Under the pieces are notes generated by a model. The model did not search any database. It had not been told where the DNA came from and worked only from the letters and a program-made list of their open reading frames with translations. This document shows positions 32,871-40,086 of a stretch of DNA of 64,000 nt, piece after piece. This DNA comes from Bacillus infantis NRRL B-14911 (lineage in GTDB: Bacteria > Bacillota > Bacilli > Bacillales > Cytobacillaceae), in NCBI RefSeq assembly GCF_000473245.1, contig NC_022524.1, positions 4,751,501 through 4,815,500 on the forward strand. The letters run 5' to 3'. The translations under genes were made by a program, and so were the position numbers. Position 1 is the stretch's first letter. Each line of letters opens with the position of its first letter.

Positions 32871-34546
32871 CGCCACAAGGTGGAACGGTTAATCCCGAGT
32901 CGCTTTGCCACCTTAGTTTGATTGAAGTTTTCCTGAATCATGCATTCCTGGATGATTCTTTTTTCGATTTGTTCTAGTGTGCCTTCCAAGAAATCCCCCG
33001 GCAGGATTGCTTCTTCATTCTGTTTCTGTTCCAACAACCCATTGATTGTTTCTTTTTGCAGCACATAGCCGTTTTCGTTCTCGGCCGCATCGAAGATTAC
33101 ACTCTTCAGCTCAGAAATATTGCCTGGCCATCCGTAGGTTTCGAGCAGCTGAAAGGCGTCTTCCTTTATCTTGATCGGAGATGTGCCACGCTCCTGATGG
33201 GACTCGGCGATGAAGTAAGCCGTAATCGACCTGATATCTTCCTTGCGGTTCCGGAGAGCAGGCAGATAGATACGTGTTCCACTTTCGTCAAACAGCCAGC
33301 TATGAAAAGAAGAATCCTCCTCTTCATGGGAGATAATAATGGTCTTCCCGCTCCCGCTCCAATCTTGTGCCCGTTCAATCAGGTTCTTCACCTGGGCAGG
33401 CTCGAGATTCTTGGTGTCTGTAATATAGACGGTCGATATATCCCCATCGAGCTGGATATTGCCGAGGGCCGCTTCAGCAGCATCAACCATCAGCAGCAGG
33501 CCTTGCCCCTGCTGTTTCTGATGATGGATATAGCGGGCCATGTCCCGTTTGCCTGTCCCTTTTTCGCCAATCAAATTCCATTTGTTCTTCTTTATATGAT
33601 TTGCGACATTCTGCAGGCAATCCCGCATAAGCTTGCTTTCATGAATGATCAAAGGGGACTGGGCAACAGATTCAAGCCGCCCCGAACTGTCCGGCCGTTC
33701 TTTTTGAAGCTTGCTGAAGGTGAGGAGATCATACCGCGTCCCTTGAACCATCAATGGCGAAGATTGCACCTTTATTTTGTCCCCTGCTTCGCCTTCAATG
33801 ATTGAGGAGCTAATCTCTCCATCCTGCTGCTGGGATATGATGGACTGGGGATTGAACGGAAGCGATGAATAATCAATCGTTTCCCATTGTTCAAATACAG
33901 TCTTCTTATCATCATCCAATATAAGGAAATCGCTGCTCATTTTTCCGAGTACAGCTTTGAGCATTTCAATCTCTGCCTGCTTCTTTTGAAATAATGCCGT
34001 AACACTGCTTGCCCTTTGGAAAGCATCAAAGATGGCTTCCTTCCCGGACTGGATCAGGATACCTTCCAGACCATGATGATCGGCCACATTGACGGTGACC
34101 ACATCCCCCATGATGACCCTGAAGCCCTGTTCCTTTAATTGAGGTACGAGCATATCCACTTCTTCCGCCTGATCAACCGTATACACCTCTGTCGGAATCT
34201 CTAAAATATCCGTGATCGTCTTCGCCCCAAGAGTGATATTCGAAAAGCCCACGATCGCTTTTTTCCCTGGAAAATCATTGGCGAGCGTCAGCACCCTAAG
34301 CATATCGTAGCCGGAAATATGTACATCGATGACCGGGAGATTGGTGTATCTTTCAATCTTCTTGGCTGTCCCTCCGCGGCTGATGATGACATGATATCCA
34401 TCCCGCTCTGCCTGTGAAGCGATCGGGACCGCCTCCTCAAGGTTCGCCACCTTTACATCCACATCCACCCCTGCTTCCACCCTGCACTGCTCTATCAAAT
34501 ACGACATGGCCTGATAGGGGGCAATAAATAATATTCTCATACTCAT
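32855..34546 (-). CDS. PrpR-N-domain regulator with a degenerate sigma-54-type AAA+ domain
   Basis: 563 residues from ATG 34546 (several ATGs are possible between 34585 and 34540). Residues about 1-180 form the PrpR N-terminal sensor (MRILFIAPYQAMSYLIEQ, VIISRGGTAKKIERYTNLPV). A linker/PAS-like part follows, then an AAA+ domain with Walker A-like GEKGTGKRDMARYIHH. The GAFTGA loop and normal Walker B are missing and the domain is shortened. The C-terminal Fis-type helix-turn-helix is normal (QTKVAKRLGINRSTLWRRLK). It sits upstream of the threonate-type operon, its likely target, and may work with sigma-A. Confidence 0.85.
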   Translation of the reverse strand: MSMRILFIAPYQAMSYLIEQCRVEAGVDVDVKVANLEEAVPIASQAERDGYHVIISRGGTAKKIERYTNLPVIDVHISGYDMLRVLTLANDFPGKKAIVGFSNITLGAKTITDILEIPTEVYTVDQAEEVDMLVPQLKEQGFRVIMGDVVTVNVADHHGLEGILIQSGKEAIFDAFQRASSVTALFQKKQAEIEMLKAVLGKMSSDFLILDDDKKTVFEQWETIDYSSLPFNPQSIISQQQDGEISSSIIEGEAGDKIKVQSSPLMVQGTRYDLLTFSKLQKERPDSSGRLESVAQSPLIIHESKLMRDCLQNVANHIKKNKWNLIGEKGTGKRDMARYIHHQKQQGQGLLLMVDAAEAALGNIQLDGDISTVYITDTKNLEPAQVKNLIERAQDWSGSGKTIIISHEEEDSSFHSWLFDESGTRIYLPALRNRKEDIRSITAYFIAESHQERGTSPIKIKEDAFQLLETYGWPGNISELKSVIFDAAENENGYVLQKETINGLLEQKQNEEAILPGDFLEGTLEQIEKRIIQECMIQENFNQTKVAKRLGINRSTLWRRLKD

Positions 34547-34624
34547 TTCCATCACCCGTTCTTTTATATCTTTCATACATAGCATACCATGAGGGAAATC
34601 GCAACGATTAGCCGTAAAAGCAAA

Positions 34625-34664
34625 AGAGCTGCAGCACTCCCCCCTGGAAGGCTGCAGCTCTTTC
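34625..34664 (-). terminator. Terminator after the LCP gene
   Basis: AAAGAGCTGCAG and CTGCAGCTCTTT form a 12-bp perfect stem around a 15-base loop, with T/A-rich flanks on both sides. Confidence 0.9.
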
Positions 34665-34665
34665 T

Positions 34666-35634
34666 TTATTCAGCGGTTGTGCCGGTTTCAACACTGGCTG
34701 GTTCTCCATCCAGGAACGCCTGGATGGCTTCTGTATTTTGTTCAAAGTCGATATCGAGCGCCAGCCCGATTCCGTCATATCTTTCATTGGTATATGAGTT
34801 TTCAACAGGAACGGTCAGAGTCTCCACTGTCTCCGGCTGCTTCAGGGCAAGGCTCTTCATTAAGCCGAGAAGGTCTGCACCCTTAAGGTTTGTCTGAATA
34901 TAGGGCTGCACGGTGCCGAGCATCTTAGGCAGTTTAAGGACGCCATTAGCACTCAGGAGCTGATCCTTCATGGCATTGATGACCTGCTGCTGGCGGCGGA
35001 CCCGTCCGAAATCAGCTTCGGCATCTTTGCGGAAGCGGGCATATCCAAGCAGTTCCTGCCCATTCAGCCTTTGGAGCCCAGGCTCGAGGGAGACACCGAT
35101 ATTAGCGGACATCTGCTTCTCTACATCGATTTCAATCCCTTCCGGAGCAAGAGCATCAACCACTTTTTCAAACCCTTTAAAGTCGATCAGGGCATAATAT
35201 TCAATATCCAGGTCAAAATCATTTTTCAGCGTTTCGCGGAGCAGGTCCGGTCCGCCCAGATAAAATGCAGTGTTGAGTTTGTAATTTTTATAGCCTGGGA
35301 TTTCTGTGTAGATATCCCTCATGACGGAAATAACCTTGGCCGTTCCTTCCTTCGGGTCATATTGTGCGACCATGATAGAGTCTGTGCGTGACTTTTCTTC
35401 ATCCGGACGTGCATCGACTCCAAGCAAAAGGACGTTGATCTTATCATCAAGGCTTTTCACCCCATTGAACTCAATATCCTCTTCTTTTTGCTTCGCCTTC
35501 ACCGGGTCAGCCATGTCCACACCCGCCTGGTATTGGTAGGCGAAATAGCCGCCGGCTGCCACAATCAGCAGCAGCAGAACAGTGAATACTTTCCATCCGC
35601 GTTTTTTCTTTTTATTGCGTGCTAGTCTGCTCAT
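34666..35634 (-). CDS. LytR-CpsA-Psr (LCP) family cell-wall transferase
   Basis: 322 residues. A basic N-terminus (MSRLARNKKKKRGWK) precedes one membrane helix (about 16-35); the LCP domain is outside. Conserved residues are in INVLLLGVDARPDEEKSRTD, SVMRDIYTEIPGYKNYKLN and LGYARFRKDAEADFGRVRRQ, the Arg/Asp set that binds the polyprenyl pyrophosphate substrate. LCP enzymes attach teichoic acids or other glycopolymers to peptidoglycan. It is 15 bases after the XRE-DUF1232 gene. Confidence 0.92.
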   Translation of the reverse strand: MSRLARNKKKKRGWKVFTVLLLLIVAAGGYFAYQYQAGVDMADPVKAKQKEEDIEFNGVKSLDDKINVLLLGVDARPDEEKSRTDSIMVAQYDPKEGTAKVISVMRDIYTEIPGYKNYKLNTAFYLGGPDLLRETLKNDFDLDIEYYALIDFKGFEKVVDALAPEGIEIDVEKQMSANIGVSLEPGLQRLNGQELLGYARFRKDAEADFGRVRRQQQVINAMKDQLLSANGVLKLPKMLGTVQPYIQTNLKGADLLGLMKSLALKQPETVETLTVPVENSYTNERYDGIGLALDIDFEQNTEAIQAFLDGEPASVETGTTAE

Positions 35635-35649
35635 GTTATCTCCAATCCT

Positions 35650-36288
35650 TTATATAGTCTTTGTTTTTTTCATCGGAAGGGCGTTCATGGCCCAATGGAT
35701 CACCACGGCATCGTCTAAATATCCGACCGGAAAGAGGTAATCCGGGATGCAGTCAACAGCGGCAATGAAGTAAAGGAGAGCGCCTCCCATCAGGGCAAGC
35801 TCCGTCTTCGTGCCTTTTTTCAAGGAGAATTTCTCGTACATTTCCTGCAGCTGCTGGATAAAGGGTCCCATGCCTGCCACTTTTTTGACCTTCTCATCAA
35901 ACTGGCTGAGAATCCTCCCGGTCCCTTCCCCTGTCTGTGAAAGCTCTTCATATTTTGCAAGCTCTTCTTTCACATCTTCAAGACGGAATTCCCCGTCCAT
36001 CAGGTGGGCCGTTTTGAGGATATCCTGAATCTGGCCAATCGAGTCATTGCGCTCTGGCGCGGGGCCGAGCGGATAGCCAGCGGCCTCATATAATCTGGAG
36101 ATCGGAACGTTCAAATGCTCGGCAAACCGCTGCAGATGCTCAGGGGTCGCCTTGCGCTTTCCGTTGACGATCTTCGAGATCACTGCTGGATCGATCCCCG
36201 CCAGCTGGCCCAGCTTTCTCATCGAAAGTGAGCGCTCTTTCAGCAGCCCCTTCAGAAGCCCGCCAATTTCCTTGCTATTCTCTGCCAT
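35650..36288 (-). CDS. XRE-type helix-turn-helix plus DUF1232 protein
   Basis: 212 residues. N-terminal XRE domain: RSLSMRKLGQLAGIDPAVIS and KIVNGKRKATPEHLQRFAEH at about 18-58. A middle helical linker leads to a C-terminal DUF1232 (YkvA-like) domain with two helices: LMGGALLYFIAAVDCIPDYL and FPVGYLDDAVVIHWAMNALP. So it is a DNA-binding protein probably anchored to the membrane, which makes it a candidate membrane-linked regulator. It lies directly upstream of the LCP gene. A 20-bp-period repeat array lies about 150 bases upstream. Confidence 0.85.
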   Translation of the reverse strand: MAENSKEIGGLLKGLLKERSLSMRKLGQLAGIDPAVISKIVNGKRKATPEHLQRFAEHLNVPISRLYEAAGYPLGPAPERNDSIGQIQDILKTAHLMDGEFRLEDVKEELAKYEELSQTGEGTGRILSQFDEKVKKVAGMGPFIQQLQEMYEKFSLKKGTKTELALMGGALLYFIAAVDCIPDYLFPVGYLDDAVVIHWAMNALPMKKTKTI

Positions 36289-36439
36289 GCTCTCTTTCCT
36301 TTCTAGCTATATCACTTCTATCAATATTACAGAGAGTGTTGACGTTTTGTCAACATTCCTCAGAAGGGAATGCTTGGTTAGGGCATTATCTGTTTGCGAG
36401 GGGATTTTTTTAACTGGCAGAAGGAATTTCCAGACGCTT

Positions 36440-36539
36440 ATTTGCGAGTCTCGGGAGATATTTGCGACTCCTGGAATATATTTGAAACTTTACCTTTTTA
36501 TTTGCGACTTTCACCATATATTTGCAACCTGCCCATCTT
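36440..36539. repeat. Five degenerate tandem units of exactly 20 bp (ATTTGCGAC...)
   Basis: ATTTGCGAGT, ATTTGCGACT, ATTTGAAACT, ATTTGCGACT and ATTTGCAACC begin at 36440, 36460, 36480, 36500 and 36520. The 8-10 bases at each unit start are conserved and the rest varies. A related TTTGCGAG occurs at 36393. The array lies in the 305-base gap between the XRE-DUF1232 gene start and cutC. A two-unit version with the same spacing is at 50570. Confidence 0.85.
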
Positions 36540-36545
36540 GCGGGC

Positions 36546-36580
36546 ACAAAAAAAGAGACCGTTCCGCACGGCCTCCCTCC
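36546..36580 (-). terminator. Terminator after cutC
   Basis: On the minus strand GAGGCCGT and ACGGTCTC enclose GCGGA and are followed by seven Ts. Confidence 0.85.
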
Positions 36581-36593
36581 CACTAATTCGCAC

Positions 36594-37226
36594 TTACCCA
36601 ACAATCCTAGTCCCATGAATCTCTCGAATATCCAGCTCTGCCGCAATCTCAGGAAGATTTTCATCCGTAATCCCGCCGCCCGGCATGATCGTAATCCGGC
36701 CTGCAGCGTGTTCCATATACTCCTGAAGACGCGGCAGATTCTCAAGGATTCCAGACTCAGATGGCCCGCCATGCGTCAGAACCCGGTTCACACCATGCTC
36801 CGCCAGCCAGTCTATGGCCTGCAGCTGCCTGTCATGCCGGATATGGTCAAACGCCATATGAAAGACAGTCTCCAGCCCTTCTGCAAGCTCCAATAAAACC
36901 TTCATAGCCCCTTCATCAATCCAGCCATCCTCCGTCAGGCAGCCGAACACCACGCCATCTGCGCCGAGCTGCTTAAGATGAATAATGTCTTCCTTCATAA
37001 CCTCGATTTCTTCCACTCTGTAGACAAAATCTCCGCCCCGCGGCCTCACCATCGCCATGACTCCCGCATTATGCCTGCGGCAATAGTCGATTGCCTTCAC
37101 GGCAACACCATGGCTGACGGTTGTCCCTCCGACCGAAAGATTATCGCACAGCTCCACGCGTTGGGCGCCTTTACTGATCTTCTCGGGAATCAGTGTCAGA
37201 TTTTCTACACACACTTCCTTCAGCAT
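36594..37226 (-). CDS. cutC: CutC family protein
   Basis: 210 residues forming a TIM barrel. Family motifs: VCVENLTLIPEKISKGAQRV near the N-terminus with ELCDNLSVGGTTVSHGVA, MVRPRGGDFVYRVEEIEVM, and RITIMPGGGITDENLPEIA near 170. CutC was first linked to copper homeostasis but its enzymatic role is unsettled. It follows a small membrane ORF (17-base gap) and an MBL-fold hydrolase on the same strand. Confidence 0.92.
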   Translation of the reverse strand: MLKEVCVENLTLIPEKISKGAQRVELCDNLSVGGTTVSHGVAVKAIDYCRRHNAGVMAMVRPRGGDFVYRVEEIEVMKEDIIHLKQLGADGVVFGCLTEDGWIDEGAMKVLLELAEGLETVFHMAFDHIRHDRQLQAIDWLAEHGVNRVLTHGGPSESGILENLPRLQEYMEHAAGRITIMPGGGITDENLPEIAAELDIREIHGTRIVG

Positions 37227-37243
37227 CTTCTCATCCTTTCGGC

Positions 37244-37378
37244 TTAAAGCATGTCCCTTAAATTAGTTTGGATTGAATCGGGCAGCATTTGAAAAAACAG
37301 CCCCTCAAATAGGATATCCAATACGCCTGCTGCAATTAATAGAAGCAGCAGGATCACCAGCCATCTCTTTTTCGCCAT
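37244..37378 (-). CDS. Small membrane protein, 44 residues, between MBL hydrolase and cutC
   Basis: ATG 37378 follows a very strong GGGGGAGGAAG ribosome site; stop TAA at 37244. The sequence starts MAKKRWLVILLLLLIAAGVL and continues DILFEGLFFQMLPDSIQTN: one N-terminal membrane helix plus a short polar tail. It is 10 bases from the hydrolase gene and 17 from cutC, so the three form one operon. Not recognised. Confidence 0.75.
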   Translation of the reverse strand: MAKKRWLVILLLLLIAAGVLDILFEGLFFQMLPDSIQTNLRDML

Positions 37379-37388
37379 CTTCCTCCCC

Positions 37389-38249
37389 CTATCCTATAAA
37401 ACCATTCACAAAGTACATGAGCGTTTCTTGTTCTTCATTGGTAAGCGGCCGGCCGTAAAACGCTTCAAGACCTTTTTTCATCTTGTCCTGATCGCCTTCG
37501 TACGCTGCCACTAAGTGGGACAGAGTCCGGAGCAGGCTCGCCTCCGCCTGGTATTCTTCTTTTGTAATAGGCTTCCAGTGGGAGATGATATACGTATCCG
37601 CATTGAACATCTCAATTTTATCAAGCATGTCGAGTGTTGCCTTGGCCGTAAAACGCCAGGTTGGCGCATACATCTTCGGCGCAGTCGCATCGGCCAGAAA
37701 GGCGATCCGCTCTTCTTTTATATAAATAATGACCGAATCAGGGGCGTGGTCTCCGCCCACCTGCTTCAGGACGCAGGTGATGCCGCCAAGGTCGATCGTC
37801 ATTTCATCCTTGAATGTTATGTCCGGCAGGCTGATCCGGATAGGCCGTTCCTGCTGCGGGAATTCTTCCTTGATCGCATCCGCACAGAACTGGATCTCAA
37901 TTCCCTCCTCAACCCGCTCGTCCAGTGATCGGTCATCCCACTTAAATGGGACCAGTTTTTCCATCTCCACCCTTGTATCAACAGAGGCAATCGACGGAAT
38001 ATCCAGGGATTCAAGCCCAAAGATATGGTCCCAATGCCAATGGGTAATGGCTGCCACAGTTGGCTCCGGCCTACCCGCTTCTTTTAATTTTCCCAAAAAT
38101 AGCTTTGCGTGTGCCGCAGAATTGCCGGCATCTATCATTAAGGTATGCTTATCCCCCGAGACAGCCATCAGGATCGGCCTGTCTGTCGGGCCGACAGGCG
38201 TTAAATATGAAATCCTGTCTGACCAGAGAACCAATTCTTGCTCCATCAT
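37389..38249 (-). CDS. Metallo-beta-lactamase-fold hydrolase
   Basis: 286 residues. The zinc-binding HxHxDH signature is THWHWDH near residue 71, with further ligands in GGDHAPDSVIIYI, FLADA and a C-terminal ISHWKPIT. The absence of a signal peptide indicates a cytoplasmic hydrolase; the substrate (thioester, lactone or phosphodiester) cannot be told. AAAGGAGATTG precedes the ATG. Confidence 0.87.
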   Translation of the reverse strand: MMEQELVLWSDRISYLTPVGPTDRPILMAVSGDKHTLMIDAGNSAAHAKLFLGKLKEAGRPEPTVAAITHWHWDHIFGLESLDIPSIASVDTRVEMEKLVPFKWDDRSLDERVEEGIEIQFCADAIKEEFPQQERPIRISLPDITFKDEMTIDLGGITCVLKQVGGDHAPDSVIIYIKEERIAFLADATAPKMYAPTWRFTAKATLDMLDKIEMFNADTYIISHWKPITKEEYQAEASLLRTLSHLVAAYEGDQDKMKKGLEAFYGRPLTNEEQETLMYFVNGFIG

Positions 38250-38318
38250 TCAATCTCCTTTGGCTGATTTCTATGCCCTTTCTTTATAGCATAATTCAGG
38301 GAGATAATCATGGCCATC

Positions 38319-39689
38319 TTAATGTACTTCTTTAACCGCAGGCACTTCTGCCTTCTTCCCTCTGTAAAAATAGACTACATACAGCAGAAGGAACCACACA
38401 GGCGTCAGCAGGAGCGCCGGCCTTGTTTCTTCGGCAATCAGCATGATCAGGAGGATCATCGCAAACAATGCGAGAACGAGATAATTCACTAATGGAGTGA
38501 ACGGCGCCTTAAAAGCAGATTCCGCATGCAGCTCAGGGCGCGTTCTTTTATACTTCAGATGGCAGATCAGGATGACGCCCCATACCCAGATGAAGCAGAT
38601 TGCGCTGATGGTGGTCACAATGGCAAACGCCTGTCCTGGCAAGAGCTTGCTTAAAAGAGCCCCCACTGATACGACCAGGGCAGACAGCCACAGAGCGTTG
38701 GCCGGTACATGCTGCTTATTCAGCCTGTTCAGACGTGCCGGTGCCTGATTGTTTTTGCTTAGGCTGAACAGAATCCGGCTCGTTGAGAACAGCCCGCTGT
38801 TGCAGGCAGATGCAGCTGAAGTCAGGACGACGAAATTGATGATTCCAGCTGCAACCGGGATCCCGATGAGGCTGAAGGTTTTCACAAAGGGACTTTCTGC
38901 TGCATTCAGGTCCGTCCATGGATTGATCGACAAAAGGACGATCAAGGCGCCTACATAGAAAAACAGGATGCGGAGCGGGATCTTATTGATGGCAGCCGGG
39001 ATATTTTTCTGCGGGCTGCTCGTTTCCGCTGCCGAAACGCCAACGAGTTCCACGCCAACGAAGGCAAAGACTACCATCTGGAAGGAAAATAAGAATCCTG
39101 CCGCCCCGTTCGGGAATGCTCCGCCATGTTCCCAGAGATTGCTCAGCGAAACGGTTCCCGCATCGGTCTTAAATCCGGTGATCAGCAGGAAGATGCCGAC
39201 TGCGATCAGCCCAAGGATCGTAATTACTTTTATTAGGGCAAACCAGAACTCCAGCTCCCCGAACAGCTTGACCGTCAGCAGGTTGAATCCGAGCAGGATA
39301 ATCAGGGAGATGATGGCCGGCACCCATTGCGGGATGTCGAACCAGTATTGAACATAGACGCCGACTGCGATTACATCGGCCATCGCGGTCATGATCCAGC
39401 AGAACCAATAGGTCCAGCCTGTCACAAAAGCTGCCCGCGGTCCAAGATAATCTTCGGCGATATCTGTGAAAGATTGATAGCCTGCTTTTGATAAGAGCAG
39501 CTCCCCAAGTGCCCTCATGACAAAAAACAAGGCGGTTCCGACGAGCAGATATGCAAGGATGATGGACGGGCCGGCCTGCTGGATTGCTTTTCCGGACCCA
39601 AGGAACAACCCTGTCCCAATCGTGCCGCCAATCGCGATCAACTGTACATGCCGATTGGCTAAATCTCTTTTTAACTCCTGCTGTGCCAT
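38319..39689 (-). CDS. Amino acid permease, CycA/AapA-like (glycine, D-alanine, D-serine)
   Basis: 456 residues, 12 helices, APC superfamily. The first helix has IGGTIGTGLFLGSGKAIQQA; others include YWFCWIMTAMADVIAVGVY and SAASACNSGLFSTSRILFSL, close to CycA and AapA. It is a proton-coupled importer for small neutral amino acids. An upstream glycine riboswitch with terminator (39762-39935) supports glycine or alanine as substrate. The ribosome site is GAGGAGG. Confidence 0.9.
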   Translation of the reverse strand: MAQQELKRDLANRHVQLIAIGGTIGTGLFLGSGKAIQQAGPSIILAYLLVGTALFFVMRALGELLLSKAGYQSFTDIAEDYLGPRAAFVTGWTYWFCWIMTAMADVIAVGVYVQYWFDIPQWVPAIISLIILLGFNLLTVKLFGELEFWFALIKVITILGLIAVGIFLLITGFKTDAGTVSLSNLWEHGGAFPNGAAGFLFSFQMVVFAFVGVELVGVSAAETSSPQKNIPAAINKIPLRILFFYVGALIVLLSINPWTDLNAAESPFVKTFSLIGIPVAAGIINFVVLTSAASACNSGLFSTSRILFSLSKNNQAPARLNRLNKQHVPANALWLSALVVSVGALLSKLLPGQAFAIVTTISAICFIWVWGVILICHLKYKRTRPELHAESAFKAPFTPLVNYLVLALFAMILLIMLIAEETRPALLLTPVWFLLLYVVYFYRGKKAEVPAVKEVH

Positions 39690-39710
39690 TCCTGATTCCT
39701 CCTCTTAAAA

Positions 39711-39727
39711 TGGGGTCTGACCCCTTA
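39711..39727. repeat. Short core of the dispersed palindrome (GGGGTCTGACCCC)
   Basis: TGGGGTCTGACCCCTTA in the leader of the permease gene, 22 bases before its start. It is the only trace of the dispersed palindrome between 27 and 50 kb. Confidence 0.5.
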
Positions 39728-39761
39728 GATGTGAACTATTGAACACAAAGTTTTACTGCAA

Positions 39762-39796
39762 TAAAAAAAGAGACTGGGGAATCCCCAATCTCCTGA
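39762..39796 (-). terminator. Terminator of the glycine riboswitch
   Basis: GAGATTGGGG and CCCCAGTCTC (loop ATT-type) followed by seven Ts on the minus strand, between aptamer and permease gene. It would be expected to yield to glycine binding, as this class mostly turns genes on, but off-control is possible for an importer. Confidence 0.9.
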
Positions 39797-39844
39797 TCAT
39801 CAGAATAACGAATATAAAGGCAAGTCATAAAGCATGCCAAATGT

Positions 39845-39935
39845 ATATCCAATACTCTTCTGTCCTTTTGCCTGAGATGGTGAACCCTTCGGCGCCGCGG
39901 AAACCCGCGGTCTCTCCAGAAGCTGCTCCTGCCAC
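39845..39935 (-). ncRNA. Glycine riboswitch (single aptamer)
   Basis: On the minus strand CTTCTGGAGAGACC, GCGCCGAAGGGTTCACC and ATCTCAGGCAAAAGGACAG appear in order, the conserved glycine aptamer core. P1 is CTTCTG (39917-39922) with CAGAAG (39857-39862). Only one aptamer is present; there is no room for a full second one before the promoter. Confidence 0.92.
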
Positions 39936-39991
39936 AGCACGACCCATGGCATTCATAGCTTGGTATGAAATTATACAGCAATATTTTTTAT

Positions 39992-40020
39992 ATAATAGTA
40001 GCGAACGGGTCGTTTGTCAA
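39992..40020 (-). promoter_or_regulatory. Promoter of the glycine riboswitch transcript
   Basis: TTGACA and TATTAT separated by 17 bases on the minus strand, about 70 bases before the aptamer. Confidence 0.75.
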
Positions 40021-40043
40021 CCGTTCCGTTTTCCTTCTCTAAC

Positions 40044-40078
40044 AAAAAGAAAAAGGCGCCTCCCCGGGGAAGCACCTC
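40044..40078 (-). terminator. Terminator after the alkaline phosphatase gene
   Basis: AGGTGCTTCCCC and GGGGAGGCGCCT pair fully (with G-U pairs) and are followed by TTTTTC on the minus strand. Confidence 0.82.
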
Positions 40079-40086
40079 TTGTACCA

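Noticed and set aside
36440-36539. CRISPR array from the regular 20-base units
   Set aside because: Units are contiguous and degenerate, with no constant repeat plus unique spacer of CRISPR size and no cas genes.
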